NCBI GenBank assembly: GCA_046732895.1
Contig: JBKPNZ010000024.1
Location: 1 to 64,000 of the forward strand
DNA: 64,000 bases
Direction: 5' to 3'
From: JBKPNZ01 sp046732895
Lineage (GTDB): Bacteria; Actinomycetota; Thermoleophilia; Solirubrobacterales; 70-9
Shown: one piece after another, positions 8,875-16,878 of the stretch
Layout of the letters: every line of letters starts with the position of its first letter
Position numbering within the stretch: position 1 is the first letter of the stretch
Position numbers and translations under genes: made by a program
The notes under the pieces: model-generated
The model's database searches: none
What the model saw: the letters and a program-made list of their open reading frames with translations, nothing else
What the model was told of the DNA's origin: nothing

Positions 8875-9441
8875 ATGGGTTTGCCGACATCCCTCACCGG
8901 CGTTAGGCGGGACGAGGACGGCTTCACGCTCGTCGAGCTCCTGGTCGCCATCTCGATCGGACTGATTGTTCTCGGCGCGGCGGTGATGGTCTTCACCGCG
9001 GGCGTACGCAGTCAGCTACGGGCCGACTCTCAGAGCGCCGCCGTGCAGCAGGCGCGCACCACGATGGAGCGCCTCGTCCGAGAGCTGCGCCAGGGCTCCG
9101 GACTGGCGCCTGGGACCACGCCCACTTCGACACAACTCTCCTTCATCACCTACGTCCACAGCACCTGCACCGGTGTCCCGTCGAGCACCGCGACGCTGTG
9201 CGGCGTCACATACGCGTGCAGCGCCAGCACGTGCACCCGTCGCGTCTCGAGACCGGACGGTTCCTCGCCGGGCGCGGCCGTGAAGGTTGTTACGGGCCTG
9301 TCCAGCGCCAACGTCTTCGCCTACTCACCCAGCGCCGCGGCCCCGACCTATGTCACCGCCACAGTGCGCCTGCCGTCGTTCGGCGGCGGCAACGCGATCA
9401 CCCTCAGCGACGGTGCTGCCCTGCGGAACGTGAGCGGTTGA
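8875..9441 (+). CDS. PilW-like minor prepilin
   Basis: The 188-residue product has leader MGLPTSLTGVRRDEDG, then FTLVELLVAISIGLIVLGAA with Glu at +5, a classic prepilin signal cut after the glycine. A Gln/Arg-rich amphipathic helix (RADSQSAAVQQARTTMERLV) follows and then a small globular domain with four cysteines in the TLCGVTYACSASTC region. The form fits PilW/GspJ-type minor pilins that help start the fibre. It lies between two other prepilin genes with 7 bp and 2 bp gaps, so the three are one transcription unit. Confidence 0.85.
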   Translation: MGLPTSLTGVRRDEDGFTLVELLVAISIGLIVLGAAVMVFTAGVRSQLRADSQSAAVQQARTTMERLVRELRQGSGLAPGTTPTSTQLSFITYVHSTCTGVPSSTATLCGVTYACSASTCTRRVSRPDGSSPGAAVKVVTGLSSANVFAYSPSAAAPTYVTATVRLPSFGGGNAITLSDGAALRNVSG

Positions 9442-9443
9442 CC

Positions 9444-10973
9444 ATGCGCCCGATTCGAACCATAGGACGAAGCGACGGCTTCACCGTTGTCGAGGTGATG
9501 GTCGCTGCGATGGTGCTCGCGCTAAGTGCCCTGGCAGTGATGGGGCTCGTCGATGCCACCTCGCGCAACAATCTCCGCGCACAACAGAGCCAGGTCGTCA
9601 ACAACCGCCTCCAGCAGGAGATGGAGGCGATCAAGCAGCTGCCGTACTCAAAGGTTGGGCTCACATCGCTTCCGGCTCACTCCACCGACATCGCCGATCC
9701 GGACTATCGCGTGTCCGGGGCACAGTTCAATGTCAATGGAGGTGGCGCCCCGGCCAACTGGAACCTCGTCTACAACGGCGGACATTCCAACGAGACCGGT
9801 GCCGAGGTCTCAGGCGGGACCATCGATCCTGGGCCAACGACCTTTCACAACGGCAACGTTAAGGGCAAGATCTACCGCTATGTCGTGTGGAAGCCGGAAT
9901 CGAACTGCACGAACTGCGCGCATCAGCCAAACAGCGACAGCTATCTCGGCAGTCAGGTCAACTGGTTCAAGCACGTCACCGTCGCGGTCACCGTCGACCA
10001 GACCGCATCGGGCGGAACGCGGACGTACCAGGAGCTGCAAAGCGACATCGGCAATCCCGATGCGGGCCAGGGAAGCGGCTCGGGCGGCGGGACATCCAAC
10101 AACAACAAGACACCATGGACCTTCTGGTTGACCGATACGCCGTGCAACAACGACACGCGACAGTCGATCGACTCCGACCACCTCACCCACGACACGTTCG
10201 GGGCGTGCTCGAAGGGCCTGACGACGGGCCCCCCTGGCTCGCTGGGCGCGAACGCCGGCGCTCCCGATCTGATGTTCACCGCGCCCGCACCCTGCCTCAA
10301 CAACGATTGCACGACCCCGCAGCCGCTCCACGACTACGCCACCGATGTCGAGCCCGGGTGTGGCAGCGTCGACTGCACGAGCGACGACAAGGGACTGCAG
10401 GAGTTGCTGCCGACTAACGCGCTGAACGGCGGCAGTTGCGCAACGGACCTGAATGCCCTCACTCCGGCGGGGCTGACGAGCCTGCTGAGCCTTGGATCGG
10501 ACCCCGAGTGGTACGTCCACAAGTGGGTGTCGCCCCAGACCCCCTCCAACTGGAACAGCATCCTCTTGAATGGAACGGGAACGTTGAGCCTCTGGACGCA
10601 GACGGTGGGCGGCGCGAGCTATGCGGGGCGGATCTGCGTGTGGCTCTTCACGAGGCACCTGAACGCTGCCGTCCCCGTCGACACGATCGCGGTGAACACG
10701 AGCACGATCGACGCCTGCAATCCCAGCCGCCAGATCAGCGCCAATCTCACCTACTTCCCCTGCACCTACGCGTCGTGGCCGAGCGGTCAATGGACCGAGA
10801 TCCATGTCCCGCTGAGCTTCAGCGCGCTGAGCTTGCCCGCGGGTGATCGCCTCGGCCTCGCGGTCGGAGTCGAACGCCAGGGCACCAATGGCAGCGGCCT
10901 CCAGTTCATGTACGACGCGCCCACCTACGACAGCAGGCTGGAAGTGAACACGACGTCCGCGCTGCCGTTCTAG
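9444..10973 (+). CDS. Large PilV-like minor prepilin with a C-terminal exported domain
   Basis: The ATG at 9444, two bases after the preceding stop, gives 509 residues. The leader MRPIRTIGRSDG precedes FTVVEVMVAAMVLALSALAV, with Glu at +5, a PilV/GspI-like signal. The first 170 residues resemble an ordinary minor pilin. The remaining three hundred or so are unusual: a GSGSGGGTSNNN linker leads to a cysteine-containing beta-rich domain ending in TYDSRLEVNTT, like the jelly-roll domains found on secreted proteins. The added domain could be a tip adhesin or carbohydrate-binding module, but I recognise no named family. The stop is 64 bp before the prepilin peptidase gene. Confidence 0.82.
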   Translation: MRPIRTIGRSDGFTVVEVMVAAMVLALSALAVMGLVDATSRNNLRAQQSQVVNNRLQQEMEAIKQLPYSKVGLTSLPAHSTDIADPDYRVSGAQFNVNGGGAPANWNLVYNGGHSNETGAEVSGGTIDPGPTTFHNGNVKGKIYRYVVWKPESNCTNCAHQPNSDSYLGSQVNWFKHVTVAVTVDQTASGGTRTYQELQSDIGNPDAGQGSGSGGGTSNNNKTPWTFWLTDTPCNNDTRQSIDSDHLTHDTFGACSKGLTTGPPGSLGANAGAPDLMFTAPAPCLNNDCTTPQPLHDYATDVEPGCGSVDCTSDDKGLQELLPTNALNGGSCATDLNALTPAGLTSLLSLGSDPEWYVHKWVSPQTPSNWNSILLNGTGTLSLWTQTVGGASYAGRICVWLFTRHLNAAVPVDTIAVNTSTIDACNPSRQISANLTYFPCTYASWPSGQWTEIHVPLSFSALSLPAGDRLGLAVGVERQGTNGSGLQFMYDAPTYDSRLEVNTTSALPF

Positions 10974-11015
10974 GGATCGGGGCGCTCAACCTCCAAGCGG
11001 GTTTGACCGATTAAA

Positions 11016-11033
11016 GGGTGGACCCGTCCACCC
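11016..11033 (+). other. Perfect dyad just before the prepilin peptidase start codon
   Basis: GGGTGGAC (11016-11023) pairs exactly with GTCCACCC (11026-11033), ending 5 nt before the GTG start at 11038. No separate Shine-Dalgarno is visible. The dyad could be a weak terminator for the prepilin unit, an operator or a translational block; the sequence does not decide. Confidence 0.4.
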
Positions 11034-11037
11034 ACCC

Positions 11038-11817
11038 GTGAGAGCGATCAACGAGACCGTGCCAGCCATCATCGCCTTTCCCATCGGACTCCTCCTCGGT
11101 AGCTTCGTGACCGTCCTCGCCCACCGAGTCCCTCGGCACGAATCGTTCGTTGCCGGCCGGTCGCGCTGCCCGGACTGCGGCGCTCAGATCGCTGCATATG
11201 ACAACATTCCGGTGCTGTCGTGGCTGTGGCTCCGAGGACGCTGTCGCTCCTGTGGAGAGCGCATCTCGGCCCGCTATCCGCTCGCGGAGCTTGGCTTGGG
11301 TCTCCTTTACCTCGGGACGCTCCTTGCCCTCGGGACCGACGACGCGGGGCAGCTCGTCATGGGGCTGGTCCTGTGCACGGTGCTTGTCGCGGTCACTCTT
11401 ACCGACCTGGAGTTGCGGATCATCCCGAACGCACTAGTTCTCGGGGGCAGCGTCGCTGGGCTGATCCTCCTTGCCGTCGCGGGTCCCGCTGCGCTGCCTG
11501 CGCACCTGATCGCAGCCGGCCTCGCCGGTGGCGTGCTCTTCGTGATCGCGCTCGCGTATCCGCGCGGGATGGGAATGGGAGACGTGAAGCTGGTCGCGAT
11601 GATGGGCCTTTATCTCGGGCGCGCTGTGGCGCCCGCCCTGCTCGTCGCATTCGCTGCGGGAGCCATCGTCGGTCTGGCCATGATCGCCCGGATGGGCGCC
11701 GACGCGCGCAAACGCGCCATCCCGTTTGGGCCATTCCTTGCCTTCGGAGGCGTTGTCGCCCTTTGGTTCGGCGACGCCATGGTCGACTGGTACCTCGACA
11801 CCTTCAGCGGGGGCTGA
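11038..11817 (+). CDS. pilD: Prepilin peptidase (A24 family)
   Basis: This 259-residue polytopic membrane protease removes leader peptides from the four prepilins of this locus and usually N-methylates the new N-terminal phenylalanine. The N-terminal cytoplasmic domain has the zinc cysteines CPDCG and CRSCG, as in bifunctional PilD enzymes. The two catalytic aspartates are in DLELRIIPN and GMGMGDVKL, both canonical. Several hydrophobic segments follow. The start is GTG and a perfect dyad lies just before it. It is the only prepilin peptidase in the window. Confidence 0.93.
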   Translation: MRAINETVPAIIAFPIGLLLGSFVTVLAHRVPRHESFVAGRSRCPDCGAQIAAYDNIPVLSWLWLRGRCRSCGERISARYPLAELGLGLLYLGTLLALGTDDAGQLVMGLVLCTVLVAVTLTDLELRIIPNALVLGGSVAGLILLAVAGPAALPAHLIAAGLAGGVLFVIALAYPRGMGMGDVKLVAMMGLYLGRAVAPALLVAFAAGAIVGLAMIARMGADARKRAIPFGPFLAFGGVVALWFGDAMVDWYLDTFSGG

Positions 11818-11888
11818 CGGCCGCCACACCGCCGGGCTCAAGGAACAGCCGCGGGGAGCCGATTCAAGGGGAGAGTCAGAAGCGGATC

Positions 11889-12983
11889 ATGCAATTCCTT
11901 TCCAACTCAAAGACGAACACAATCGTGGGCCTCGACATCGAGGCCGGCAGCATTGCCGCCACCGAGGTCAGCCTGAACGGTGCCGCACGAGTGACCGGCT
12001 TTGGGGTTGCGCCACTTGGGCCGGGGATCTGCCGGGATGGTGAGATCACGGCTCCTGAAGAGCTGGGTGATGCGCTCAAGGAACTCTTCGCACAGCACAA
12101 GCTTTCGCGGTCAGTCCGGGTGGGCGTGGCAAACCAGCGCGTCGCGGTGCGCTCGCTTCGCCTCCCGCTGATCGATAACGAGGACGAGCTCGAGACCGCG
12201 ATCCGCTTTCAAGCGCAGGATCACATTCCGATGCCGCTCGAGCAGGCCGTGCTCGACTGGCAGCTCGTGGACCGAGTTCGCGACGCGGAGGGCGGGGGAG
12301 GTCATGTGGACGTGGTCGTCGTCGCCGGGCGCCGCGACATGCTCACAGGCGTCATGGGCGGGATTCGGGCGGCCGGCTTGCGGCCAGTTGGAATTGACCT
12401 GTCGGCCTTCGGAATGCTCCGCGCCTTGGCCGACAGCCCGCAGGGTGCCGCATATCCCGACATCGCCGGAAACCCGGCCGCGGCGGTCGCTCAGGCCACG
12501 CTCTTCTGCAACATCGGCGATGTCATCAACCTTGCTGTGGCGCGCGGTTCGACCTGCCTGTTCACTCGGATCGCCTCGTTCGGGATCGAGGGGATGGCCC
12601 AGCGGCTTGCCGAGACGAAGCAGCTCAAGCTCGAGCATGCACGCCAATGGCTTCTTCACGTTGGCCTCGACGTCGATCCGCAGACTGTCGAAGGCGATCC
12701 GGAGATGGTCGCGGCGACCCGCGAGGTGCTGGCCGAGGGTGCGTCCAGGGTCGCTGACGAGCTTCGGCTGTCGCTCGAGTTCTACGGCGCGCAGGAGGGA
12801 GCCGTCCCGATCGAAGAGGTCGTCGCTGCCGGCACAGGAGCCACCATCCCCGGTCTCGTCGAGACGCTTCAAAGCAAGCTCGGGTTGCCCTTCCGCGTCG
12901 GCCGACCCGTGTCGCTTGGGCATTTGGACGAGCAGACCGCCGCCCGCCTCACCCTGTCATACGGTCTGGCGCTCGAGGAGTAG
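11889..12983 (+). CDS. pilM: Type IV pilus assembly protein PilM (actin-like)
   Basis: This 364-residue cytoplasmic protein is an FtsA/actin-fold ATP-binding protein that docks on the N-terminus of PilN and links the motor to the membrane alignment complex. Visible signatures are VGLDIEAGSIAATEV (phosphate 1 region), RSLRLPLIDNEDELETAIR and the late AAGTGATIPGLVETL glycine motif. A longer frame is open upstream, but ATG 11889 gives the usual PilM beginning. A GGGGAG stretch lies 15-20 nt upstream, further than ideal. It is followed after 3 bp by pilN. Confidence 0.9.
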   Translation: MQFLSNSKTNTIVGLDIEAGSIAATEVSLNGAARVTGFGVAPLGPGICRDGEITAPEELGDALKELFAQHKLSRSVRVGVANQRVAVRSLRLPLIDNEDELETAIRFQAQDHIPMPLEQAVLDWQLVDRVRDAEGGGGHVDVVVVAGRRDMLTGVMGGIRAAGLRPVGIDLSAFGMLRALADSPQGAAYPDIAGNPAAAVAQATLFCNIGDVINLAVARGSTCLFTRIASFGIEGMAQRLAETKQLKLEHARQWLLHVGLDVDPQTVEGDPEMVAATREVLAEGASRVADELRLSLEFYGAQEGAVPIEEVVAAGTGATIPGLVETLQSKLGLPFRVGRPVSLGHLDEQTAARLTLSYGLALEE

Positions 12984-12986
12984 GCG

Positions 12987-13829
12987 ATGCGCGCGGTCAA
13001 CCTGATCCCTCCTGACCAGCAACAGGGCGCACGGACACCCCTGCGCACAGGTGGCGCTGCATACATTGTCGTCGCGGCGCTCGCGGTCATGCTCGCCGCC
13101 ACCGCCGCAATCGTCCTCACCAGCAACCAGGTCGCCGATCGGAAGTCCGAAAAGGCGACCCTCGAGGCCGAGGAGCAACAGGCCCAGGACCGAGCGAGCC
13201 AGTTGGCTCCATATGCGCAGTTCGCCGATCTCTCGGCGGCGCGGTGGCAGACCGTGGCGAGCCTTGCGCAGAGCCGGTTCAACTGGCAGCGTGTGCTTCA
13301 CGAGCTCGCGCTCGTGTTGCCGGATGATGTCTGGCTCGTCGACGTGACGGGCACGGTGTCTCCGGGCGTGACGGTGGACGGCGCCGCCGATGTCTCGGGT
13401 CGCGACGATGTGGCTGGGCCGGCGCTCGCGATGGTCGGCTGCGGCGCCAGCCAGGACGCGGTTGCACGCTTCGCCGCCGACCTTAAGGACATCGACGGGG
13501 TCACCCGCGTCGGCGTGGAGGAATCGAAGCTCCCTGACGCCGATTCAGCCACAGGATCATCGGCCACCTCCTCGGACACGACCAACTGCCAGACGCGCGA
13601 TTTCATCGCCCAGTTCAAGATCCTCGCGGCCTTCGATGCCGTCCCGACTCCGGCATCTGCCGCTCCTGACTCTTCGACATCGGCAACCGGCGCGTCCTCG
13701 TCCTCGACGGGCAGCGACGGCGGCGTCGCGGGCGCCCGGGGACAAGAGCAGGCCGCGCGCGACTCCGCAGCTCAGCAGACCGACAAGGCGCGCGACGCCG
13801 TCGGCTACATCTCGGAAGGCAACGGATGA
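12987..13829 (+). CDS. pilN: Type IV pilus assembly protein PilN
   Basis: The 280-residue bitopic protein starts with MRAVNLIPPD, the conserved cytoplasmic INLLP-like motif by which PilN binds PilM. One membrane segment (about residues 25-48) is followed by a coiled-coil region rich in Glu, Gln and Ala and a small periplasm-facing domain (WQRVLHELALVLPDDVWL, typical of PilN). It is longer than many PilN proteins because of a C-terminal Ser/Thr/Gly/Gln-rich tail from about residue 215. It overlaps pilO by 4 bp (ATGA), a sign of coupled translation. Confidence 0.88.
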   Translation: MRAVNLIPPDQQQGARTPLRTGGAAYIVVAALAVMLAATAAIVLTSNQVADRKSEKATLEAEEQQAQDRASQLAPYAQFADLSAARWQTVASLAQSRFNWQRVLHELALVLPDDVWLVDVTGTVSPGVTVDGAADVSGRDDVAGPALAMVGCGASQDAVARFAADLKDIDGVTRVGVEESKLPDADSATGSSATSSDTTNCQTRDFIAQFKILAAFDAVPTPASAAPDSSTSATGASSSSTGSDGGVAGARGQEQAARDSAAQQTDKARDAVGYISEGNG

Positions 13830-14749
13830 AGTCCTCGGATCGGGCCATTCTCCTGGGCCTCGCGATCGTCGGTGCGCTCGCCGCGTTCTGGTTCCTGGCG
13901 CTCGCGCCGAAGCGTGAGGAAAGCGCAAAGCTCGGCGACCAGATCACCGAGCTACGCGGTTCGGTGGATGCGGCGAACCAAGCGGCGGCTGCCGCCGAGC
14001 AGGCTCGCAGGGACTTCGACGCCAATTACCGTCACCTCGTCGTCCTTGGCAAGGCGGTCCCGAGCGACTCCGACACGCCGAGCCTGATGACCCAGATTCA
14101 GCGACTGTCGGTTCGCTCGAAGGTCGACTTCCGAAGCATCGTTCTGGGCGACGCGTCGGGCGTTGTTCCGGCAGCGCCGGCGCCAACCACGAGCTCGACC
14201 GATAGCACGTCGACGGACTCGACGTCGACGACAGCCACCGATTCGACATCGACCGACTCGACGTCGACCGACTCGACGTCGACCGACTCGACGTCCACGG
14301 ATTCGACATCGACCGACTCGACCGCGTCTACCACGACGGCGGGCGCGCCCCCGACGGAGGCCGGCGCCGCGACCCTTCCGATCGGGGCCACGGTCGGCCC
14401 TGCCGGACTTCCGGTCATGCCATATAACCTCGACTTCACGGGCGGGTTCTTCCAGGTCGCCGACTTCTTCGGCCGCGTCGACGGCATGGTCCATTCAAAG
14501 GGCAAGGCTCTCGGGGTGGGGGGTCGGCTGCTGACGATCGACGGCTTCAACCTGGCCGCGGATGAGAACAAGGGCTTTCCGCTCTTGACGGCGTCCGTCT
14601 CAGCCACGTCCTATGTCACGCCGGCCACCGAGGGCATCCTGGCTGGAGCGGATTCGGCCGGGCCCGGCTCCACCACGACGTCCGCCACGCCCACGACGCC
14701 TACGGACTCCACGTCCACGAGCGTCCCGAGCGCCACGGCGACACCATGA
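13826..14749 (+). CDS. pilO: Type IV pilus assembly protein PilO with a DSTST-repeat linker
   Basis: The 307-residue bitopic protein is placed and built as PilO, the partner of PilN in the alignment subcomplex. One membrane segment lies at about residues 8-28, then a coiled coil with many Ala, Glu and Gln, then a globular part with LPVMPYNLDFTGGFFQVADF, a PilO-like ferredoxin-fold stretch. Unusually, a Ser/Thr/Asp repeat of about 40 residues interrupts the middle and a second Ser/Thr-rich stretch ends the protein. The linker probably spans or binds the thick cell wall of a monoderm. It overlaps both neighbours by 4 bp. Confidence 0.85.
   Translation: MKSSDRAILLGLAIVGALAAFWFLALAPKREESAKLGDQITELRGSVDAANQAAAAAEQARRDFDANYRHLVVLGKAVPSDSDTPSLMTQIQRLSVRSKVDFRSIVLGDASGVVPAAPAPTTSSTDSTSTDSTSTTATDSTSTDSTSTDSTSTDSTSTDSTSTDSTASTTTAGAPPTEAGAATLPIGATVGPAGLPVMPYNLDFTGGFFQVADFFGRVDGMVHSKGKALGVGGRLLTIDGFNLAADENKGFPLLTASVSATSYVTPATEGILAGADSAGPGSTTTSATPTTPTDSTSTSVPSATATP
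14201..14322 (+). repeat. 15-bp tandem coding repeat (DSTST) within pilO
   Basis: The consensus unit GACTCGACGTCGACC encodes DSTST; seven DSTST copies and a final DSTAS are present, with one break after the second copy. The units are nearly identical at DNA level, so copy number may vary between strains. Confidence 0.9.
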
Positions 14750-15627
14750 GCAAACCCAAGCCTCCCCAGTTCCTCTCCGATCTCTACGCCGATCTGCGCG
14801 ATCGCCACCTGCTGCTGCCCGCCCTTGTCCTCCTCGTCGCGGTGGTCGTCGTCCCGGTCGCGCTCTCCCAGCCGGCCGAGACGACGACGCCTCCGGCTCC
14901 GGCGGGCGGGGATGAGTCGTCGGCAATCGTTCCCGCCGTTCTCGCCGACCAGCCCGCGGGTGTTCGTGCCTACGCGAAGCGGCTCGCCGACCGAAAGAGC
15001 ACGAATCCCTTCAAGCAGCACTTCACGTCCGTGCCGAAGGGCGATCAACTCCAGGGCGCGTCCGTGCCGAAGGGCGATCAACTCCAGGGTGCCTCAGCCG
15101 TCGGGACGCCCGCGGCTTCGGATACGAGCGGTGCAGCGACCGGAACGGTTGCCACGAGTGAGCCAACTTCCACCACGTCGCAACCCTCGACCCGCGCCCC
15201 GGTCGATCAGCCCAGCACTACCCCAGGCGGGCACCGTGACGGGCGACACCATGTCGAGACCCACCTCTTCGTCCACCGCGTCGACGTGGCGTTCGGCACC
15301 GGAGGTGACATGAAGCGGTTCAACGGAGTGAAGATCCTCACCGGCCTCCCGTCCGGTGAGCCGATCGTGACATTCCTCGGCACCAATGACCAGGGCAAGA
15401 AGGCGCTCTTCGCGGTCTCGCCGGACGTCGACTCGGTCGATACCGAGGGACGGTGTACACCCAGTCCGACGACTTGCACTTATCTCGTCATGGCGGCGGG
15501 TGAGACTACGAAGCTTCATTACGTCCCCGACGACACGACGTATCGCCTGCGCCTGTTGCACGTTCGCACGGTGGAGCTCAACGGCCATCATCACGACTTC
15601 CAGCTGAAGCAGCAGGAGACCGGCTGA
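14746..15627 (+). CDS. Membrane protein at the PilP position of the pilus operon
   Basis: I do not recognise a family by sequence. The 293-residue protein begins with a cytoplasmic KPKPPQFLSDLYADLRDRHL stretch, has one membrane segment at about residues 25-41, then a Pro/Thr/Ser-rich region and a folded C-terminal domain from about residue 165 (beta-rich, with one cysteine pair CTPSPTTC). A tandem duplication of SVPKGDQLQGA lies near residue 100. It overlaps pilO by 4 bp and ends the pilMNO unit, the place held by pilP in diderms. PilP is an inner-membrane lipoprotein that binds the secretin; this protein has no lipobox and no secretin gene follows. A functional analogue tying PilN/PilO to the wall is possible. 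Confidence 0.75.
   Translation: MSKPKPPQFLSDLYADLRDRHLLLPALVLLVAVVVVPVALSQPAETTTPPAPAGGDESSAIVPAVLADQPAGVRAYAKRLADRKSTNPFKQHFTSVPKGDQLQGASVPKGDQLQGASAVGTPAASDTSGAATGTVATSEPTSTTSQPSTRAPVDQPSTTPGGHRDGRHHVETHLFVHRVDVAFGTGGDMKRFNGVKILTGLPSGEPIVTFLGTNDQGKKALFAVSPDVDSVDTEGRCTPSPTTCTYLVMAAGETTKLHYVPDDTTYRLRLLHVRTVELNGHHHDFQLKQQETG
15028..15093 (+). repeat. 33-bp in-frame tandem duplication
   Basis: Two adjacent 33-bp units (15028-15060 and 15061-15093) differ at only two bases near their ends and each encodes SVPKGDQLQGA. The near identity points to a recent slippage or duplication event inside the last pilus gene. Confidence 0.92.
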
Positions 15628-15714
15628 AGCCAACGCGCTTGAGCGCGAGCCGGGCGTTGCGTTCATAGTCCGCAGCAGGCGCATCGGCAGAGGCGCCCTT
15701 TAGCCTAGGCACGC

Positions 15715-16878
15715 ATGGAGCTTCGCTTCACCACCGCGGGCGAATCGCACGGCCCTGGGCTCGTTGCGATCGTCGAAGGCCTGCCTGCAGGCCTCGAACT
15801 GGACCGCGCGCGCCTGGATCGCGAGATGGCACGGCGGCAGCTCGGACACGGCCGAGGCGGTCGCATGAAGATCGAATCGGACTCGGTCGAGATCCGCTCG
15901 GGAGTGCGCCATGGGCACACGCTGGGCAGCCCGGTCGCGGTGCTCGTCGCCAACCGCGACTACGCGAATTGGGAAGAGAGGATGAACCCATGGCCGGTGG
16001 ACGCCGAGCTCGAGGAGGTCCACACACCTCGTCCCGGACACGCCGATCTCGCCGGACTTCTCAAGTACGGCCACCACGACGTCCGCAACGTGCTCGAGCG
16101 CGCGAGCGCGCGGGAGACCGCGGCCCGGGTGGCTGCGGGCGCGCTCGCCAAGGAGTTCCTGCGGGCGCTCGGCGTTGGCATCCACAGCCACGTGATCCGG
16201 CTCGGGTCCGTCGCCGCTCCCGAGCCCGGCGTGCTGACGCCCGAGGATTTCGACGACGTCGACGCCTCGCCTGTGCGCTGCCTCGACGCCGCCGCGAGCG
16301 ACGAGATGGTCGCCGAGATCGACCGCCTGCGAAAGCAGAACGAAAGCCTCGGCGGGATCTTCGAGGTGCGCGCGTTCGGCCTGATCCCCGGGCTGGGAGC
16401 CCACGTCTCCTGGGAGGAGCGCCTCGATTCGCGCCTGGCGCAGGCGGTCGTCTCGATTCAGGCCGTCAAGGGCGTCTCGGTCGGAGAGGCATGGGAGGTC
16501 GCCGCCCTGCCCGGCTCTGAGTCACACGATGAGATCTTCTGGTCGGACGAGCTCGGTTGGCATCGCCAGACCAACCGCGCCGGCGGGGTCGAGGGCGGCA
16601 TGTCCAACGGCGAGCCGCTCGTCGTGCGCGGGGCGCTGAAGCCGATCTCCACCCTCACTAAGCCACTGCGCAGCGTCGACACCGAGACCAAGGAGCCGAC
16701 TCAGGCCCTGCGCGAGCGCACGGACTCGACGGTCGTTCCGGCCGCCGGCGTCGTCGGCGAGGCGATGGTCGCGCTGGTCCTCGCCCGCTGCTATCGCGAG
16801 AAGCTGGGCGGCGATCACATCGACGACGTCCTCGGTGCGCTCGCCGCCTACCGGGAGCGCATCGGGTGGCGGCGTTAG
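15715..16878 (+). CDS. aroC: Chorismate synthase
   Basis: The 387-residue protein removes phosphate from EPSP to make chorismate, using reduced FMN. Diagnostic motifs are TTAGESHGPGLVAIVEG at the N-terminus, the basic MARRQLGHGRGGRMKIE region, GHADLAGLLKYGHHD and RASARETAARVAAGA, and the C-terminal ATG-free region RTDSTVVPAAGVVGEAMVA. Length matches actinobacterial AroC. It starts 87 bp after the last pilus gene and overlaps the next gene by 13 bp, so it belongs to the aroC-aroKB-aroQ operon. Whether this operon shares the pilus transcript is not clear. Confidence 0.97.
   Translation: MELRFTTAGESHGPGLVAIVEGLPAGLELDRARLDREMARRQLGHGRGGRMKIESDSVEIRSGVRHGHTLGSPVAVLVANRDYANWEERMNPWPVDAELEEVHTPRPGHADLAGLLKYGHHDVRNVLERASARETAARVAAGALAKEFLRALGVGIHSHVIRLGSVAAPEPGVLTPEDFDDVDASPVRCLDAAASDEMVAEIDRLRKQNESLGGIFEVRAFGLIPGLGAHVSWEERLDSRLAQAVVSIQAVKGVSVGEAWEVAALPGSESHDEIFWSDELGWHRQTNRAGGVEGGMSNGEPLVVRGALKPISTLTKPLRSVDTETKEPTQALRERTDSTVVPAAGVVGEAMVALVLARCYREKLGGDHIDDVLGALAAYRERIGWRR

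Noticed and set aside
14201..14322. Short regular repeats that might suggest a CRISPR array
   Set aside because: Units are 15 bp, contiguous, in frame and encode DSTST; there are no spacers.
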